A stretch of DNA of 64,000 bases, from contig NZ_CP004388.1 in assembly GCF_000300235.2 (NCBI RefSeq), positions 1,407,501 to 1,471,500 on the forward strand. The letters are read 5' to 3'. Below are positions 51,987-60,823 of this stretch, piece by piece; the stretch's first letter is position 1, and each line of letters starts with the position of its first letter. The DNA is from Thalassospira xiamenensis M-5 = DSM 17429 (lineage in GTDB: Bacteria; Pseudomonadota; Alphaproteobacteria; Rhodospirillales; Thalassospiraceae). The position numbers were made by a program, and so were the translations under genes. The notes below the pieces were generated by a model, which saw nothing but the letters and a program-made list of their open reading frames with translations, was not told the DNA's origin and ran no database searches.

Positions 51987-52532
51987 CTAGCCGTCGGCAG
52001 GACGTGACATCATCGGAATGGACTTTTCCATGGTCGGGGCACTGTCATCGGGCATCGTGACCGGACCAGATGTTGACGTTCCCGCGGTTGGATCGGCCAT
52101 CATTGGTGCGCCGGCAGACGGCATTGTTCCCATGCTGTCACCCGAAATGATCGCAAGGCTTTTGCGCAATTGCTGTGACAGGGTTGACCAGTTGGTCTGT
52201 AGCGTGTTGCAGGCTGCCGGGTCATTTTGCTGAACACAGCGTTGCGCCATGCGATCAAGTATACCAAGGGCGATACGCGCCTCGTCGATTTGCTGGCGCT
52301 GCATATCGGTGATTGCGGCCTTTTTCGGATCTGGCGCCATGACAAATTTGTCATTTGCAGTATTGGCTGGCGCATTCGCGGATGTTGACGTGGTCGGGCC
52401 ACCCCACGGAGTTACGATTTCCGCCGTGGTATTGGTGGGGGAATTGCTTTGTGCGGTGGGCTGCACGCAGCCCGACAGCAGTGCCGCAGAAACAACAAGA
52501 CCGGACAGGAGGCCAGCGCTTCTGATCTTCAT
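51987..52532 (-). CDS. Small secreted lipoprotein, hypothetical
   Basis: 181 residues. Signal with lipobox LLSGC at about residue 22, a Ser/Thr/Asn-rich linker, a helical core (ITDMQRQQIDEARIALGILDRMAQRCVQQNDPAACNTLQTNWSTLSQQLRKSL) with two cysteines 8 residues apart, and a Met/Pro/Ser/Thr-rich tail. AAAGGAG precedes ATG at 52532. Not recognised. Likely outer-membrane anchored. Confidence 0.65.
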   Translation of the reverse strand: MKIRSAGLLSGLVVSAALLSGCVQPTAQSNSPTNTTAEIVTPWGGPTTSTSANAPANTANDKFVMAPDPKKAAITDMQRQQIDEARIALGILDRMAQRCVQQNDPAACNTLQTNWSTLSQQLRKSLAIISGDSMGTMPSAGAPMMADPTAGTSTSGPVTMPDDSAPTMEKSIPMMSRPADG

Positions 52533-52674
52533 GACTTGCTCCTTTGGCCGCAAGGCGATGTCCGCCGGGCCGTTCCCTTTACTTTACAGTGCCATTTATT
52601 GTACGGCCTTGCTTTTGCTTGTGAATATATTGGACCCAGTTACGCGTGATGTCCAGAAAAGGGCGCGTGACAGC

Positions 52675-53586
52675 TTATTGACCCGGGCTTTGTTCCCGAG
52701 CTGGCGATATCAAGCGGGGTTCGTTCTTAAGCGCATTTCCGAGCCATTGCAGAACCAGCTTGATGCGTTCAATGCGTTTGAGTTCTGGATGTGTAAGCAC
52801 CCAAAGCCTGTTTGGTACGAATTGATGCAGAGACGTAACGCGTTCAAGATCTGGGATCGCCAGATCAGCAGGCAGGCAAGCATATCCAATTCCGGCGCGA
52901 GCAAGGCCTGCCATTGCAACAAAATCATCGCTACGATGGATGATCCGGTCAGCGTGGTTTTCGTCGAGCCATTTAAATACCGGATGATTTCTTAGGGCTC
53001 CGCTGGCACCGATAAACCCACCGGGCAAGCGATCCGGAAATTTCATGGCATTGAAATTCTGCTCGGTTTTTTCCGCCATATCATGATTTGCGTAAAGTCC
53101 CCAATCTATCTTGCGAACTTCGCGGCCGACAAGATATTCGGGCGGGAGTTCCGCGACCCGTATCGCGATATCAGCATGGCGTTCTGCCATGTTGAATTCC
53201 TGATTACTTGCCAGAAGTTCAAGGCTGATATCTGGGTAGGCCGTCTGTAAGCGGGCGAAATAATCAGGCAGAATGAAATAGGCAAAGCTTGTCGGTGCGG
53301 TAATTCGGACCGTCCCAGCAGCGGCAATATCGCGCCCGGAAACACTTAGATTGATAGCTTCGAAATTGTTCAGGATTTGCCGGGCGGGACCAAGCATCTC
53401 TTCACCTGCTTCGGTCAGGCTGTAACGGCCTTTGATCCGTTCGAATAGGCGTGTTCCGGTTTCTTTTTCCAATGCATGGATATGGCGAAATACCGTTGTA
53501 TTGCTGACATTCAGACGTTCGGCTGCTTTTTCAAGTGACCCGGCGTCGACAACGGCAAGAAACGATTTTACATAATTCCAGTCCAT
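52675..53586 (-). CDS. LysR-family transcriptional regulator
   Basis: 303 residues. N-terminal MDWNYVKSFLAVVDAGSLEKAAERLNVSNTTVFRHIHALEKETGTRLFER is a LysR winged helix. AAAGGTC before the start. It is divergent from the VOC gene and shares operator-like repeats in the 108-bp gap, so it probably controls it. Ends with a short basic tail. Effector unknown. Confidence 0.9.
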   Translation of the reverse strand: MDWNYVKSFLAVVDAGSLEKAAERLNVSNTTVFRHIHALEKETGTRLFERIKGRYSLTEAGEEMLGPARQILNNFEAINLSVSGRDIAAAGTVRITAPTSFAYFILPDYFARLQTAYPDISLELLASNQEFNMAERHADIAIRVAELPPEYLVGREVRKIDWGLYANHDMAEKTEQNFNAMKFPDRLPGGFIGASGALRNHPVFKWLDENHADRIIHRSDDFVAMAGLARAGIGYACLPADLAIPDLERVTSLHQFVPNRLWVLTHPELKRIERIKLVLQWLGNALKNEPRLISPAREQSPGQ

Positions 53587-53597
53587 TTTGACCTTTC

Positions 53598-53650
53598 AAA
53601 TTTGCAATGGATTTATACAAAATTGCCTATTTATTGTAAATTTGCAAATT
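53598..53650. promoter_or_regulatory. LysR operator region
   Basis: AAATTTGCAA occurs twice, at 53598-53607 and 53638-53647, 40 bases apart. The second is inside the perfect palindrome AATTTGCAAATT (53639-53650). Both lie between the divergent LysR and VOC genes, the usual place of LysR binding sites. Confidence 0.6.
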
Positions 53651-53694
53651 CATACGATGGAGCCGATAAAGCCAGACAACCAAGAGAGAGCAAA

Positions 53695-54072
53695 ATGATT
53701 GGTTATACATCGATTGGGACAAACAACCTTGCCACGTCCGGGGCATTTTACGACGCCGTTCTTGGCATGATGGGGGCCAAGCGGGTGATGGAGATGGAGG
53801 ATTTCATTGTCTGGGCACGCGCGGAAGGAGAGGCCAATTTTTCGGTTCATCTGCCTTTTGACGGCAGGCGGGCAACCGTTGGGAATGGTGTAATGATCGC
53901 CTTGCAGGGAAAATCAAAGGACGAGGTCGACGCCGTATACAGCAAGGCGATCAGCGTCGGGGCAGTATCGGAAGGGGAACCGGGCGCGCGCGACGGTGAT
54001 GATAGCGGTTTTTACGCAGCCTATTTTCGCGATCCGGATGGCAATAAAATCAACATTCATTACATGTCGTGA
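53695..54072 (+). CDS. VOC-family protein (glyoxalase/bleomycin-resistance fold)
   Basis: 125 residues of the VOC fold: GYTSIGTNNLATSGAFYDAVLGMMGA, and the end FRDPDGNKINIHYM. Metal-binding His/Glu positions are not fully conserved by eye, so the activity is open. Divergent from LysR. AAGAGAGAG precedes the ATG. 52 bases before the GST gene, possibly co-transcribed. Confidence 0.82.
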   Translation: MIGYTSIGTNNLATSGAFYDAVLGMMGAKRVMEMEDFIVWARAEGEANFSVHLPFDGRRATVGNGVMIALQGKSKDEVDAVYSKAISVGAVSEGEPGARDGDDSGFYAAYFRDPDGNKINIHYMS

Positions 54073-54124
54073 TTTGCCTGAAACTTGGCGGTTTTTGGGA
54101 GAAAACGGCTAAAAGGAGGTGGGG

Positions 54125-54838
54125 GTGGAACATCCGCATTTTAAGCTGATAGGCCACCGGCTGTGCCCGTATGTGCAACGGGTTGCAATGGTTATGGGAC
54201 ACTACGCGATTGATCATGAAAGGGAAGATATTCGTCTGGAAGACAAGCCAGCCTGGCTTGAAAAGTTCAGTTCGGAAAGGCAAGTGCCGGTCTTGCTTCT
54301 TGACCAAACGCGACCGCTAACCGAGGCTGCGGTTATTTGCGATTATCTCGACAGGATTAATGGTCGTGCGCTTTATCCGGTCGATCTGATTGAGAGTGCC
54401 GAACACAGTATCTGGATTTTACGAGCAGAGCGGATATTGTCGCTAACTGCAGATCTTGTGTATCGGGCTCATAATGAGCATGACTGCGATCTGACATTGC
54501 ACAGGATCGGCCTGATCTTGGCTATACTCAACAAGAAGTTTGAAGCCGCCGGACCCTTTCGCGAGGTTGGGCTATGCATGGTCGATATGGCCTATGCGAC
54601 CGCGTTTCGGGCATTTCCGGTATTGGTATACGGGCTTAACCGGGATTTGTTTGCGGGGTTTGAACATGTTCGTGGCTGGAGCGAACGATTGTTAAAAAAC
54701 GATATCGTGCGGACGGTAGTCCACCAAACGTATCATGGGGAACTTCATCATTTTATCGCATCAAGACAAAGCTATCTGGCCAAAAGGCTATCGATGCTTC
54801 CGGTGCCACAAAAGCCCGCCTTATCTGCCTCCCAATAG
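54125..54838 (+). CDS. Glutathione S-transferase family protein
   Basis: 237 residues. N-terminal thioredoxin-like domain with FKLIGHRLCPYVQRVAMVMG and VPVLLLDQTRPLTEAAVICDYLD (the SxE/TEAA region for glutathione), then an all-helical C-terminal domain. AAAGGAGG lies before two GTG codons; GTG at 54125 has the better spacing, GTG at 54119 almost none. Possibly conjugation or detoxification with the VOC partner (inference). Confidence 0.8.
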   Translation: MEHPHFKLIGHRLCPYVQRVAMVMGHYAIDHEREDIRLEDKPAWLEKFSSERQVPVLLLDQTRPLTEAAVICDYLDRINGRALYPVDLIESAEHSIWILRAERILSLTADLVYRAHNEHDCDLTLHRIGLILAILNKKFEAAGPFREVGLCMVDMAYATAFRAFPVLVYGLNRDLFAGFEHVRGWSERLLKNDIVRTVVHQTYHGELHHFIASRQSYLAKRLSMLPVPQKPALSASQ

Positions 54839-54865
54839 ATTTGTCAGATTACAAATAACGGACTG

Positions 54866-54907
54866 AAAAGCCATCAATAGTGTATGTCGACTGTTGATGG
54901 CTTTTTT
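54866..54907. terminator. Bidirectional terminator
   Basis: AAAAGCCATCAA...TTGATGGCTTTTTT between the GST gene and the converging TetR gene. Confidence 0.82.
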
Positions 54908-54909
54908 CT

Positions 54910-55527
54910 TTATGTTTTGTCTCGCGACACCATGACGATGATGGTTTCAAAAAGTTCCTGCTTTGCCTGATCGGCGGTGATTTCGCCGGTTGCCGCTGCG
55001 TAAGAAAGGGATTCGGCTGCGCCCAGAAAGCCCCAAAGGCGGGGCATTGGTATTTTACCGGTCGGGCTGAAAGGGGACAGGATATCGCGACATTTATCAA
55101 TGAACAGAATGTGATAGTCGCGTTTGACCTTCTCCAGCTCTGGCGATCCGGCAAGTGATGCTATGACACCCGAAATTTCGCGCCCCTGTGACAGCACGCA
55201 ATCAATATAGGCCGATGCGATCACCGATGCCTTGTCGCGCAGGGTATGGCTGCTTTGCGCAAGGGTAGAGTCCATCAATGCTGTTTGACGTCGATCGTAA
55301 TCCTGATACAGCGCGATCAGCAAAACCGATCGTGTTCCGAAATGATCATAGACCACCGGCTTGGTGACTCCGGCCTGTTCCGCAAGACTGCCAAGGCTGA
55401 GTGCCTCGGTTCCGTCGTCATGGATCATCTTCCATGCAACGTCGAGAAGTTGCCGATTGCGATCTTCGCGCGCCATCCGTTTGCGTGGGGTATGTGACGG
55501 GGACTTTTTTGCGTCGCTGCTTGACAT
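54910..55527 (-). CDS. TetR-family transcriptional regulator
   Basis: 205 residues. The helix-turn-helix is LSLGSLAEQAGVTKPVVYDHFGTRSVLL. Divergent from an NAD(P)H oxidoreductase gene, with repeat elements between, so it probably represses it, as with many electrophile sensors (inference). Confidence 0.88.
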   Translation of the reverse strand: MSSSDAKKSPSHTPRKRMAREDRNRQLLDVAWKMIHDDGTEALSLGSLAEQAGVTKPVVYDHFGTRSVLLIALYQDYDRRQTALMDSTLAQSSHTLRDKASVIASAYIDCVLSQGREISGVIASLAGSPELEKVKRDYHILFIDKCRDILSPFSPTGKIPMPRLWGFLGAAESLSYAAATGEITADQAKQELFETIIVMVSRDKT

Positions 55528-55542
55528 CTTTATATACCAAAC

Positions 55543-55565
55543 GTAACTTACAGATAGTAACTTAC
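55543..55565. promoter_or_regulatory. TetR operator repeats
   Basis: GTAACTTAC occurs twice, at 55543 and 55557, 14 bases apart, each nearly self-complementary (GTAA/TTAC). They lie in the 93-bp gap between TetR and the divergent oxidoreductase gene. Confidence 0.65.
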
Positions 55566-55620
55566 TTATAGTATATAGTGATTGCCGTTGAGTGGCAATT
55601 GCCTAGCAAGGAGGTATGTC

Positions 55621-56241
55621 ATGCGCGCGCTTGTTGTTGTCGCCCATCCAAATTCCGGTTCGTTCAGTCATGCGGTTGCCAGTTATATTGGTAAGGGCAT
55701 TGAGGATGCCGGACCTGAACACAGTTTCGAGTTTGCTGATCTGTCGGCCGAAGGGTTTGATCCGCGTTTCAGCCAGGATGATATCGCGGCCTTCGAGATG
55801 AGGGCCCCGTTCCCCGACGATGTGCTTGCCGAACAGAAGCGGATTGATGCCGCCGATACGCTCGTTCTGGTTTTTCCGATTTATTGGTGGTCAATGCCCG
55901 CGATCCTGAAAGGCTGGATTGATCGGGTGTTTTCAAATGGCTGGGCTTATGAGGATATTGACGGTGAAAAGGTGATCAAAAAGCTGAACCATCTGAAGGT
56001 TCATCTTGTTGCAATTGGCGGTGCAGGGCTTGGCACATTTGCCCGGCATGGATATTTCGGGGCAATGAAATTGCAAATCCATCAGGGCATTTTTGATTAT
56101 TGCGGAGTGGAAGTCGCAACTTCGGAATTGATGTTGCTGGCCGACGGCAATGACCCTGCGGAGCTCTTGAAAAAAGCACGCGAGGTTGGGGCGGCGATCC
56201 CGGCAAAGGTAACAAAGCCGGAATTGGATATGGCGGGATAA
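55621..56241 (+). CDS. NAD(P)H-dependent flavodoxin-like oxidoreductase (MdaB/KefF type)
   Basis: 206 residues of the flavodoxin-like quinone reductase family: MRALVVVAHPNSGSFSHAVA, and FPIYWWSMPAILKGWIDRVFSNGWAY is diagnostic. AAGGAGG precedes the ATG. It would reduce quinones or nitro compounds with FMN/FAD. Controlled by the divergent TetR gene (inference). Confidence 0.88.
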   Translation: MRALVVVAHPNSGSFSHAVASYIGKGIEDAGPEHSFEFADLSAEGFDPRFSQDDIAAFEMRAPFPDDVLAEQKRIDAADTLVLVFPIYWWSMPAILKGWIDRVFSNGWAYEDIDGEKVIKKLNHLKVHLVAIGGAGLGTFARHGYFGAMKLQIHQGIFDYCGVEVATSELMLLADGNDPAELLKKAREVGAAIPAKVTKPELDMAG

Positions 56242-56268
56242 ATCCCGTTAGACCGGCCATCAAAAGCA

Positions 56269-56299
56269 AAACGCCCGCAGGGAAAATCTGCGGGCGTTT
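56269..56299. terminator. Bidirectional terminator
   Basis: AAACGCCCGCAG-GGAAAAT-CTGCGGGCGTTT between the oxidoreductase and pyrE. Confidence 0.85.
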
Positions 56300-56322
56300 G
56301 AGTTTGGCAATGCGCCGCTGGC

Positions 56323-57012
56323 TTAGTCGTGCTTGCCGCCATGGGCCTTGGACCAGCCGATCGGGTCGGCAAGGAAGGCGCGAACGCCTTCGATGGCTTC
56401 TTTGGGGAAGTATTTGCCTTCTTCGGCAACCGCCAGAATATCGGCCCAGGTTGCGAGGTAATGCAGTTCGATATCGTCTTTTTTCAGTTCTTCAAGCGCA
56501 TTGGGGAACACACCATAGAAGAACACGACAAATGCATGTCTGCATTCGGCACCGGCTTCGCGGATGGCATTGACGAAGTTGACTTTCGATGCGCCGTCGG
56601 TGGCAAGGTCTTCGACCAGAAGGACGCGCTGGCCTTCGTGGATGTCGCCCTCGATCCGTGCCTTGCGGCCAAATCCCTTTGGCTTCTTGCGGACATACTG
56701 CATCGGCAGGTCCAGAACATCGGCCAGCCAAGCGGAATAGGGGATGCCCGCGGTTTCACCACCGGCGACCGCATCAAATGCCTCGTAACCGGCCTTGTCG
56801 GAAACCTGACGGGCGGCAAGTTCCATGACCTTGCGGCGTGCGCGCGGGAAGGAAATCAGTTTGCGGCAATCAATATAGACCGGGCTCGCCCAGCCCGATG
56901 TCAGGATATAGGCCTCTTCCGGGCGGAAATTCACAGCCCCGATATCAAGCAAAATCTTTGCGACGGTTTTGGCAGCATACGAGCAATGCGCGGTCGAAGT
57001 TTCGTTGGTCAT
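56323..57012 (-). CDS. pyrE: Orotate phosphoribosyltransferase
   Basis: 229 residues. The PRPP-binding motif is VLLVEDLATDGASKVNF and the catalytic loop lysine is in QYVRKKPKGFGRKARIEG. It makes OMP from orotate in pyrimidine synthesis. ATG at 57012 (MTNETSTAHC) is chosen; an earlier start at 57210 adds an unlikely 66 residues. Monocistronic, divergent from an XRE gene. Confidence 0.94.
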   Translation of the reverse strand: MTNETSTAHCSYAAKTVAKILLDIGAVNFRPEEAYILTSGWASPVYIDCRKLISFPRARRKVMELAARQVSDKAGYEAFDAVAGGETAGIPYSAWLADVLDLPMQYVRKKPKGFGRKARIEGDIHEGQRVLLVEDLATDGASKVNFVNAIREAGAECRHAFVVFFYGVFPNALEELKKDDIELHYLATWADILAVAEEGKYFPKEAIEGVRAFLADPIGWSKAHGGKHD

Positions 57013-57271
57013 GGCGACTATACCCTTTTCCGGATCGAATATTTGCGCACGTCTTAGCGTTTTTGGACGCAAAGCGCAAAGAAAAGCCGCTGTCCGGCTG
57101 GTCAGGATCAGGTGCCCGGCGATGTCGGGGGCAAATTTGCGGGCAGCAGGACCGGATGCGAATAAGGCAACGTCGATTTGAAATGGCATTATTGATATCT
57201 GAAATATCATAATTGCAGTTTTAAATGCGTTTTGCTAGGCTTCGATCATGTGTGAATGAAGGATGCGCCCT

Positions 57272-57559
57272 ATGATTACCGCGGGACAAATGCGTGCGGC
57301 GCGTGCGTTGCTGGGCATTGATCAGAAAACGCTGGCCGAAATGGCCGGGATTTCGGTGCCAACCATCCAGCGGATGGAGTCCAGCAAGGGTAATGTGCGT
57401 GGTGTGGTTGATACGTTGACCAAGGTCGTCGAAGCACTTGACCGTGCCGGGATCGAATTGATCGGGGATAACGTGCCCAGCATGGCAACCGGGCGCGGTG
57501 TGCGTCTGAAAGAACCGGAAATAAAACCGACACTGCCAGACGAGCAGGGCGAACAATAA
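57272..57559 (+). CDS. XRE-family helix-turn-helix regulator
   Basis: 95 residues. The HTH is MITAGQMRAARALLGIDQKTLAEMAGISVPTIQRME; the rest is a short helical/charged tail. AAGGA is nine bases before ATG at 57272; ATG at 57263 is less well placed. Divergent from pyrE and upstream of SulP, to which it may be linked. No toxin partner is adjacent. Confidence 0.83.
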   Translation: MITAGQMRAARALLGIDQKTLAEMAGISVPTIQRMESSKGNVRGVVDTLTKVVEALDRAGIELIGDNVPSMATGRGVRLKEPEIKPTLPDEQGEQ

Positions 57560-57637
57560 CGACCGCAACAATTTTGCGACGGCGACCGCCGACTTATGCC
57601 GACGATCCCGCCGCCTTTTGCAAGGCTGCCGGAGACT

Positions 57638-59368
57638 ATGGAAACCAGAACCTCGAAAACCAATCAGGCATCCGAACCCGGATATGCCGACCTGTTTACC
57701 CCAAAACTTGTAACCGTCCTTCGCGAAGGTTACGGGTTTGCGCAGTTGCGGGCCGATGCGATTGCCGGTTTGACGGTGGCGATTGTCGCCTTGCCGTTAT
57801 CGATGGCGATTGCGATTGCATCGGGCGTTTCCCCCGCACAGGGGCTTTATACCGCGATTGTCGGGGGAGTTCTGGTATCGCTCCTGGGGGGCAGTCGCTT
57901 TCAGATTGGCGGACCGGCGGGGGCTTTCATCGTTCTGGTCGCAGGTACGGTTCAGACGCATGGCCTTGATGGCTTGATCATTGCCACTATCCTGTCGGGA
58001 TTGATGTTGCTCGCCATCGGGGCGCTGAAGCTTGGTACCTATATCAAATTCATTCCCTATCCGGTGACGGTTGGCTTTGCTGCCGGGATTGCGGTGATCA
58101 TTTTTGCAAGCCAGATCAAGGATTTGCTGGGGCTGACTTTGCCAGGCAAAGAACCGGGGCCGCTTTTGGAAAAGCTCCCGGTGATCTGGGCGGCATTGCC
58201 GGGGATCGATCCGGTGACGGTTGCGTTGTCCGGCGCGACGATCCTTGTGATCATCGGCAGCAAACGGCTGCGCCCGCATTGGCCGGGCATGCTGATTGCG
58301 GTGGCCGGGGCCGCATTGGCAACCGCGTTGTTCAATCTGCCGGTATCCACCATCGGCAGCGTCTTTGGCGGTATTCCCGGTGATTTCCCCATGCCCGTCT
58401 TGCCGGAATTCACCCTTGCCAAGGTGCAGGCGGTTTTACCCAATGCGATTGCCTTTGCGCTTTTGGGGGCGATTGAATCGCTTTTATCAGCCGTGGTGGC
58501 CGATGGCATGACCGGCCGACATCACAGATCGAACTGTGAACTGGTGGCCCAAGGGGTGGCAAATATGGCGTCGGGTCTGTTTGGGGGTATTTGCGTGACC
58601 GGCACGATTGCAAGAACGGCCACCAATATCCGGGCCGGTGCGCATGGGCCGGTTTCGGGCGTTTTGCACGCGCTGTTTTTGTTGTTGTTCATATTGGTTG
58701 CTGCGCCGCTAGCCAGTTTCATTCCGTTGGCAAGCTTGGCCGGGGTGCTGGCGATTGTGGCATGGAACATGATCGAAAAGCACGCGATAACGACCTTGCT
58801 GCGCGCATCGCGTGGCGATGCTGCGGTGTTGCTGGTAACATTTTTACTGACGATTTTCCGCGATCTTCTCGAAGCAATCGTTGTTGGATTTGCCCTTGGC
58901 TCGGTTCTGTTCATTCAACACATGTCGAAAACAACCGCAATTGCCACTCACAGCCCGTTCGTATCCGAAGATCGGGCCGACGGTACGACCGGCGGCGGGG
59001 CATCGGATATTTCATCGACAACCGACCCCGACATCATGATTTACCGGATTACCGGCGTGTTCTTTTTCGGGGCAGCGGCATCCATTGGATCGGTTCTGGA
59101 TCGGATTGGCGATACGCACCGGGCATTGATCATTGATTTTGCCGCTGTACCGTTTCTCGATTCAACTGCGGCCAATACGATTGCGGGACTTGCCCGCAAA
59201 ACACGCGGGCGCGGGATCGAGGTGATCCTGAGCGGCACATCGCATGACCTTCGACGGGAACTGTTTGCACATGGCATCAAGCCGCCGCTGGTTCATTATG
59301 AAACCGATATCGAGAAGGCGGTCGGGCGCCTTCGCGCGCATGGATTGCGTAACGTCACGACATCCTGA
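57638..59368 (+). CDS. SulP-family inorganic anion transporter
   Basis: 576 residues. SulP signatures: GLTVAIVALPLSMAIAIASGVSPAQGLYTAIVGG and FQIGGPAGAFIVLV. After 11-14 membrane segments a cytoplasmic STAS domain follows (DIMIYRITGVFFFGAA ... LIIDFAAVPFLDSTAANTIAGL). Transports sulfate or other anions, or bicarbonate. ATG at 57638 has GGAG just before; one at 57596 is less likely. Substrate unknown. Confidence 0.9.
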   Translation: METRTSKTNQASEPGYADLFTPKLVTVLREGYGFAQLRADAIAGLTVAIVALPLSMAIAIASGVSPAQGLYTAIVGGVLVSLLGGSRFQIGGPAGAFIVLVAGTVQTHGLDGLIIATILSGLMLLAIGALKLGTYIKFIPYPVTVGFAAGIAVIIFASQIKDLLGLTLPGKEPGPLLEKLPVIWAALPGIDPVTVALSGATILVIIGSKRLRPHWPGMLIAVAGAALATALFNLPVSTIGSVFGGIPGDFPMPVLPEFTLAKVQAVLPNAIAFALLGAIESLLSAVVADGMTGRHHRSNCELVAQGVANMASGLFGGICVTGTIARTATNIRAGAHGPVSGVLHALFLLLFILVAAPLASFIPLASLAGVLAIVAWNMIEKHAITTLLRASRGDAAVLLVTFLLTIFRDLLEAIVVGFALGSVLFIQHMSKTTAIATHSPFVSEDRADGTTGGGASDISSTTDPDIMIYRITGVFFFGAAASIGSVLDRIGDTHRALIIDFAAVPFLDSTAANTIAGLARKTRGRGIEVILSGTSHDLRRELFAHGIKPPLVHYETDIEKAVGRLRAHGLRNVTTS

Positions 59369-59479
59369 GTTGCGGCCGCAAAGACAGCGATAATGGCCAA
59401 GCCTTTGTCAGGCATTGGCAAAATCCGGTTTTGGGTTTATTTGGTATAGCTTTACCGAATTAAGCTGAAAGGCACTGCC

Positions 59480-60268
59480 ATGTCGCAGGAAACCGGACTT
59501 GCCGTCGATATCAATGACGGCGGCATTGCAACCATCACCATTTCGCAGCCGGAGCGCAAAAACGCGCTGACCAAACCGATGTGGGGGGAGCTTGCCCGGA
59601 TTGCCGATGATCTTGGCGGGGATAATAACCTGCGCTGTATCGTTATTCGCGGCGGCAGCGGGGCCGGGTTTGGGGCCGGGGCCGATATCCATGAATTTGT
59701 CCGCGAACGCGACGGGTTCGAAAAGGCACGTGATTATGGAATGCTCCATGCCGAGGCCTTGCAGGCGCTTCGGGTCTGTCAGCATCCGGTCATTGCCGCG
59801 ATTGACGGGCCTTGCATCGGGGCATCATTTGTGTTGGCTGCGGCGTGCGATTTGCGGATTGCGGCCGATAACGCCAAATTCGCCGTACCGCCGATGAAGC
59901 TTGGCGCGACACTGGGCTATCCGGAATTGCAGATCATGCTCGATCTGCTGGGCGAGGCGGCGTTGTTTGAAATCCTGCTTGAAGGGCAGGTGTTTGATGC
60001 CAAACGCGCGCGCGAAATCGGTTTTGTCGCCCGCTATGTGGCGATTGAGGCGTTCGATGCGGAAATCGCATCAACCGCCGCCCGTATTGCAAGCGGCGCA
60101 CCCATCACCCAACGCCTGCATAAGAAAATGATCAACCGCCTCAAAGAAGGTGGTGCCATCGGTGCCAAGGAATTTGACGAAGGATACCGCGCCTTTGACA
60201 GTGCGGATTTTAAGGAAGGCTACACCGCCTTTCTGGAAAAAAGAAAAGCGGTGTTCGAAGGCAGGTAA
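59480..60268 (+). CDS. Enoyl-CoA hydratase/isomerase family protein
   Basis: 262 residues of the crotonase fold: ISQPERKNALTKPMWGEL, AAIDGPCIGASFVLAAACDLRIAADNAKFAVPPMKLGATLGYPE gives the oxyanion hole. The first oxyanion stretch is GAGFGAGADIHEF. The usual catalytic Glu near position 140 (E144 type) is less clear, so hydratase versus isomerase is open. Monocistronic. Confidence 0.87.
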   Translation: MSQETGLAVDINDGGIATITISQPERKNALTKPMWGELARIADDLGGDNNLRCIVIRGGSGAGFGAGADIHEFVRERDGFEKARDYGMLHAEALQALRVCQHPVIAAIDGPCIGASFVLAAACDLRIAADNAKFAVPPMKLGATLGYPELQIMLDLLGEAALFEILLEGQVFDAKRAREIGFVARYVAIEAFDAEIASTAARIASGAPITQRLHKKMINRLKEGGAIGAKEFDEGYRAFDSADFKEGYTAFLEKRKAVFEGR

Positions 60269-60276
60269 CGGTCAGA

Positions 60277-60786
60277 TCACAACGGCAAATCCGGCGTCAG
60301 CGGTACATCAGTAATGCCGTAATCAAGGCCCATCTTGTGCAGCTCGCTTGTGATTTGCGATCTGTGATGGGTTTGGTGGTTGAAAAGCTGCATCAGGAAA
60401 AGCTGGCGCGGTAATTTGCGGGTTACACCATCCAGCCCCATCAATTCGCGAATGTCATCCTGCCAACCATGATCACTGGAATCGACGAATTCGGAGATTG
60501 CCGCGTCGGTTTCAACGCGCATTTTGCGAAGCGTTTCAAAATCATCGGCCATGATCGTGCGCGCATTGAACGGCTCGGCCTGCCCGGTATTCAGGATGCC
60601 GAGGATGCGGTGATCAATATACAGCAGATGGTTCAGCGTCGCATGGATGGAGCCAAAAAACATGCCGCGGTCACGACGGCGTTCCGCGTCGCCGATCTGT
60701 TCACAAAGTTCGTACAGAACGCCATTCTGCCAGATGTTGTATTTGGCCATGGCGCGGCCATAATCGTTGAAATTCATCTTTGCCAT
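60277..60786 (-). CDS. DinB-family protein
   Basis: 169 residues from MAKMNFNDYGRAMAKYNIWQN. A four-helix DinB fold with putative metal histidines in GSIHATLNHLLYIDHRILG and the C-terminal QLFNHQTHHRSQI. CAGGAG lies ten bases before ATG at 60786, so it has its own ribosome site. In this sequence it is in frame with the upstream MFS gene, forming an apparent 600-codon fusion, but see the frameshift note. DinB proteins are often thiol-dependent S-transferases. Confidence 0.82.
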   Translation of the reverse strand: MAKMNFNDYGRAMAKYNIWQNGVLYELCEQIGDAERRRDRGMFFGSIHATLNHLLYIDHRILGILNTGQAEPFNARTIMADDFETLRKMRVETDAAISEFVDSSDHGWQDDIRELMGLDGVTRKLPRQLFLMQLFNHQTHHRSQITSELHKMGLDYGITDVPLTPDLPL

Positions 60787-60823
60787 TTTGGTGGGGCTCC
60801 TGTCTGGCGTTAATTGACTGTGT

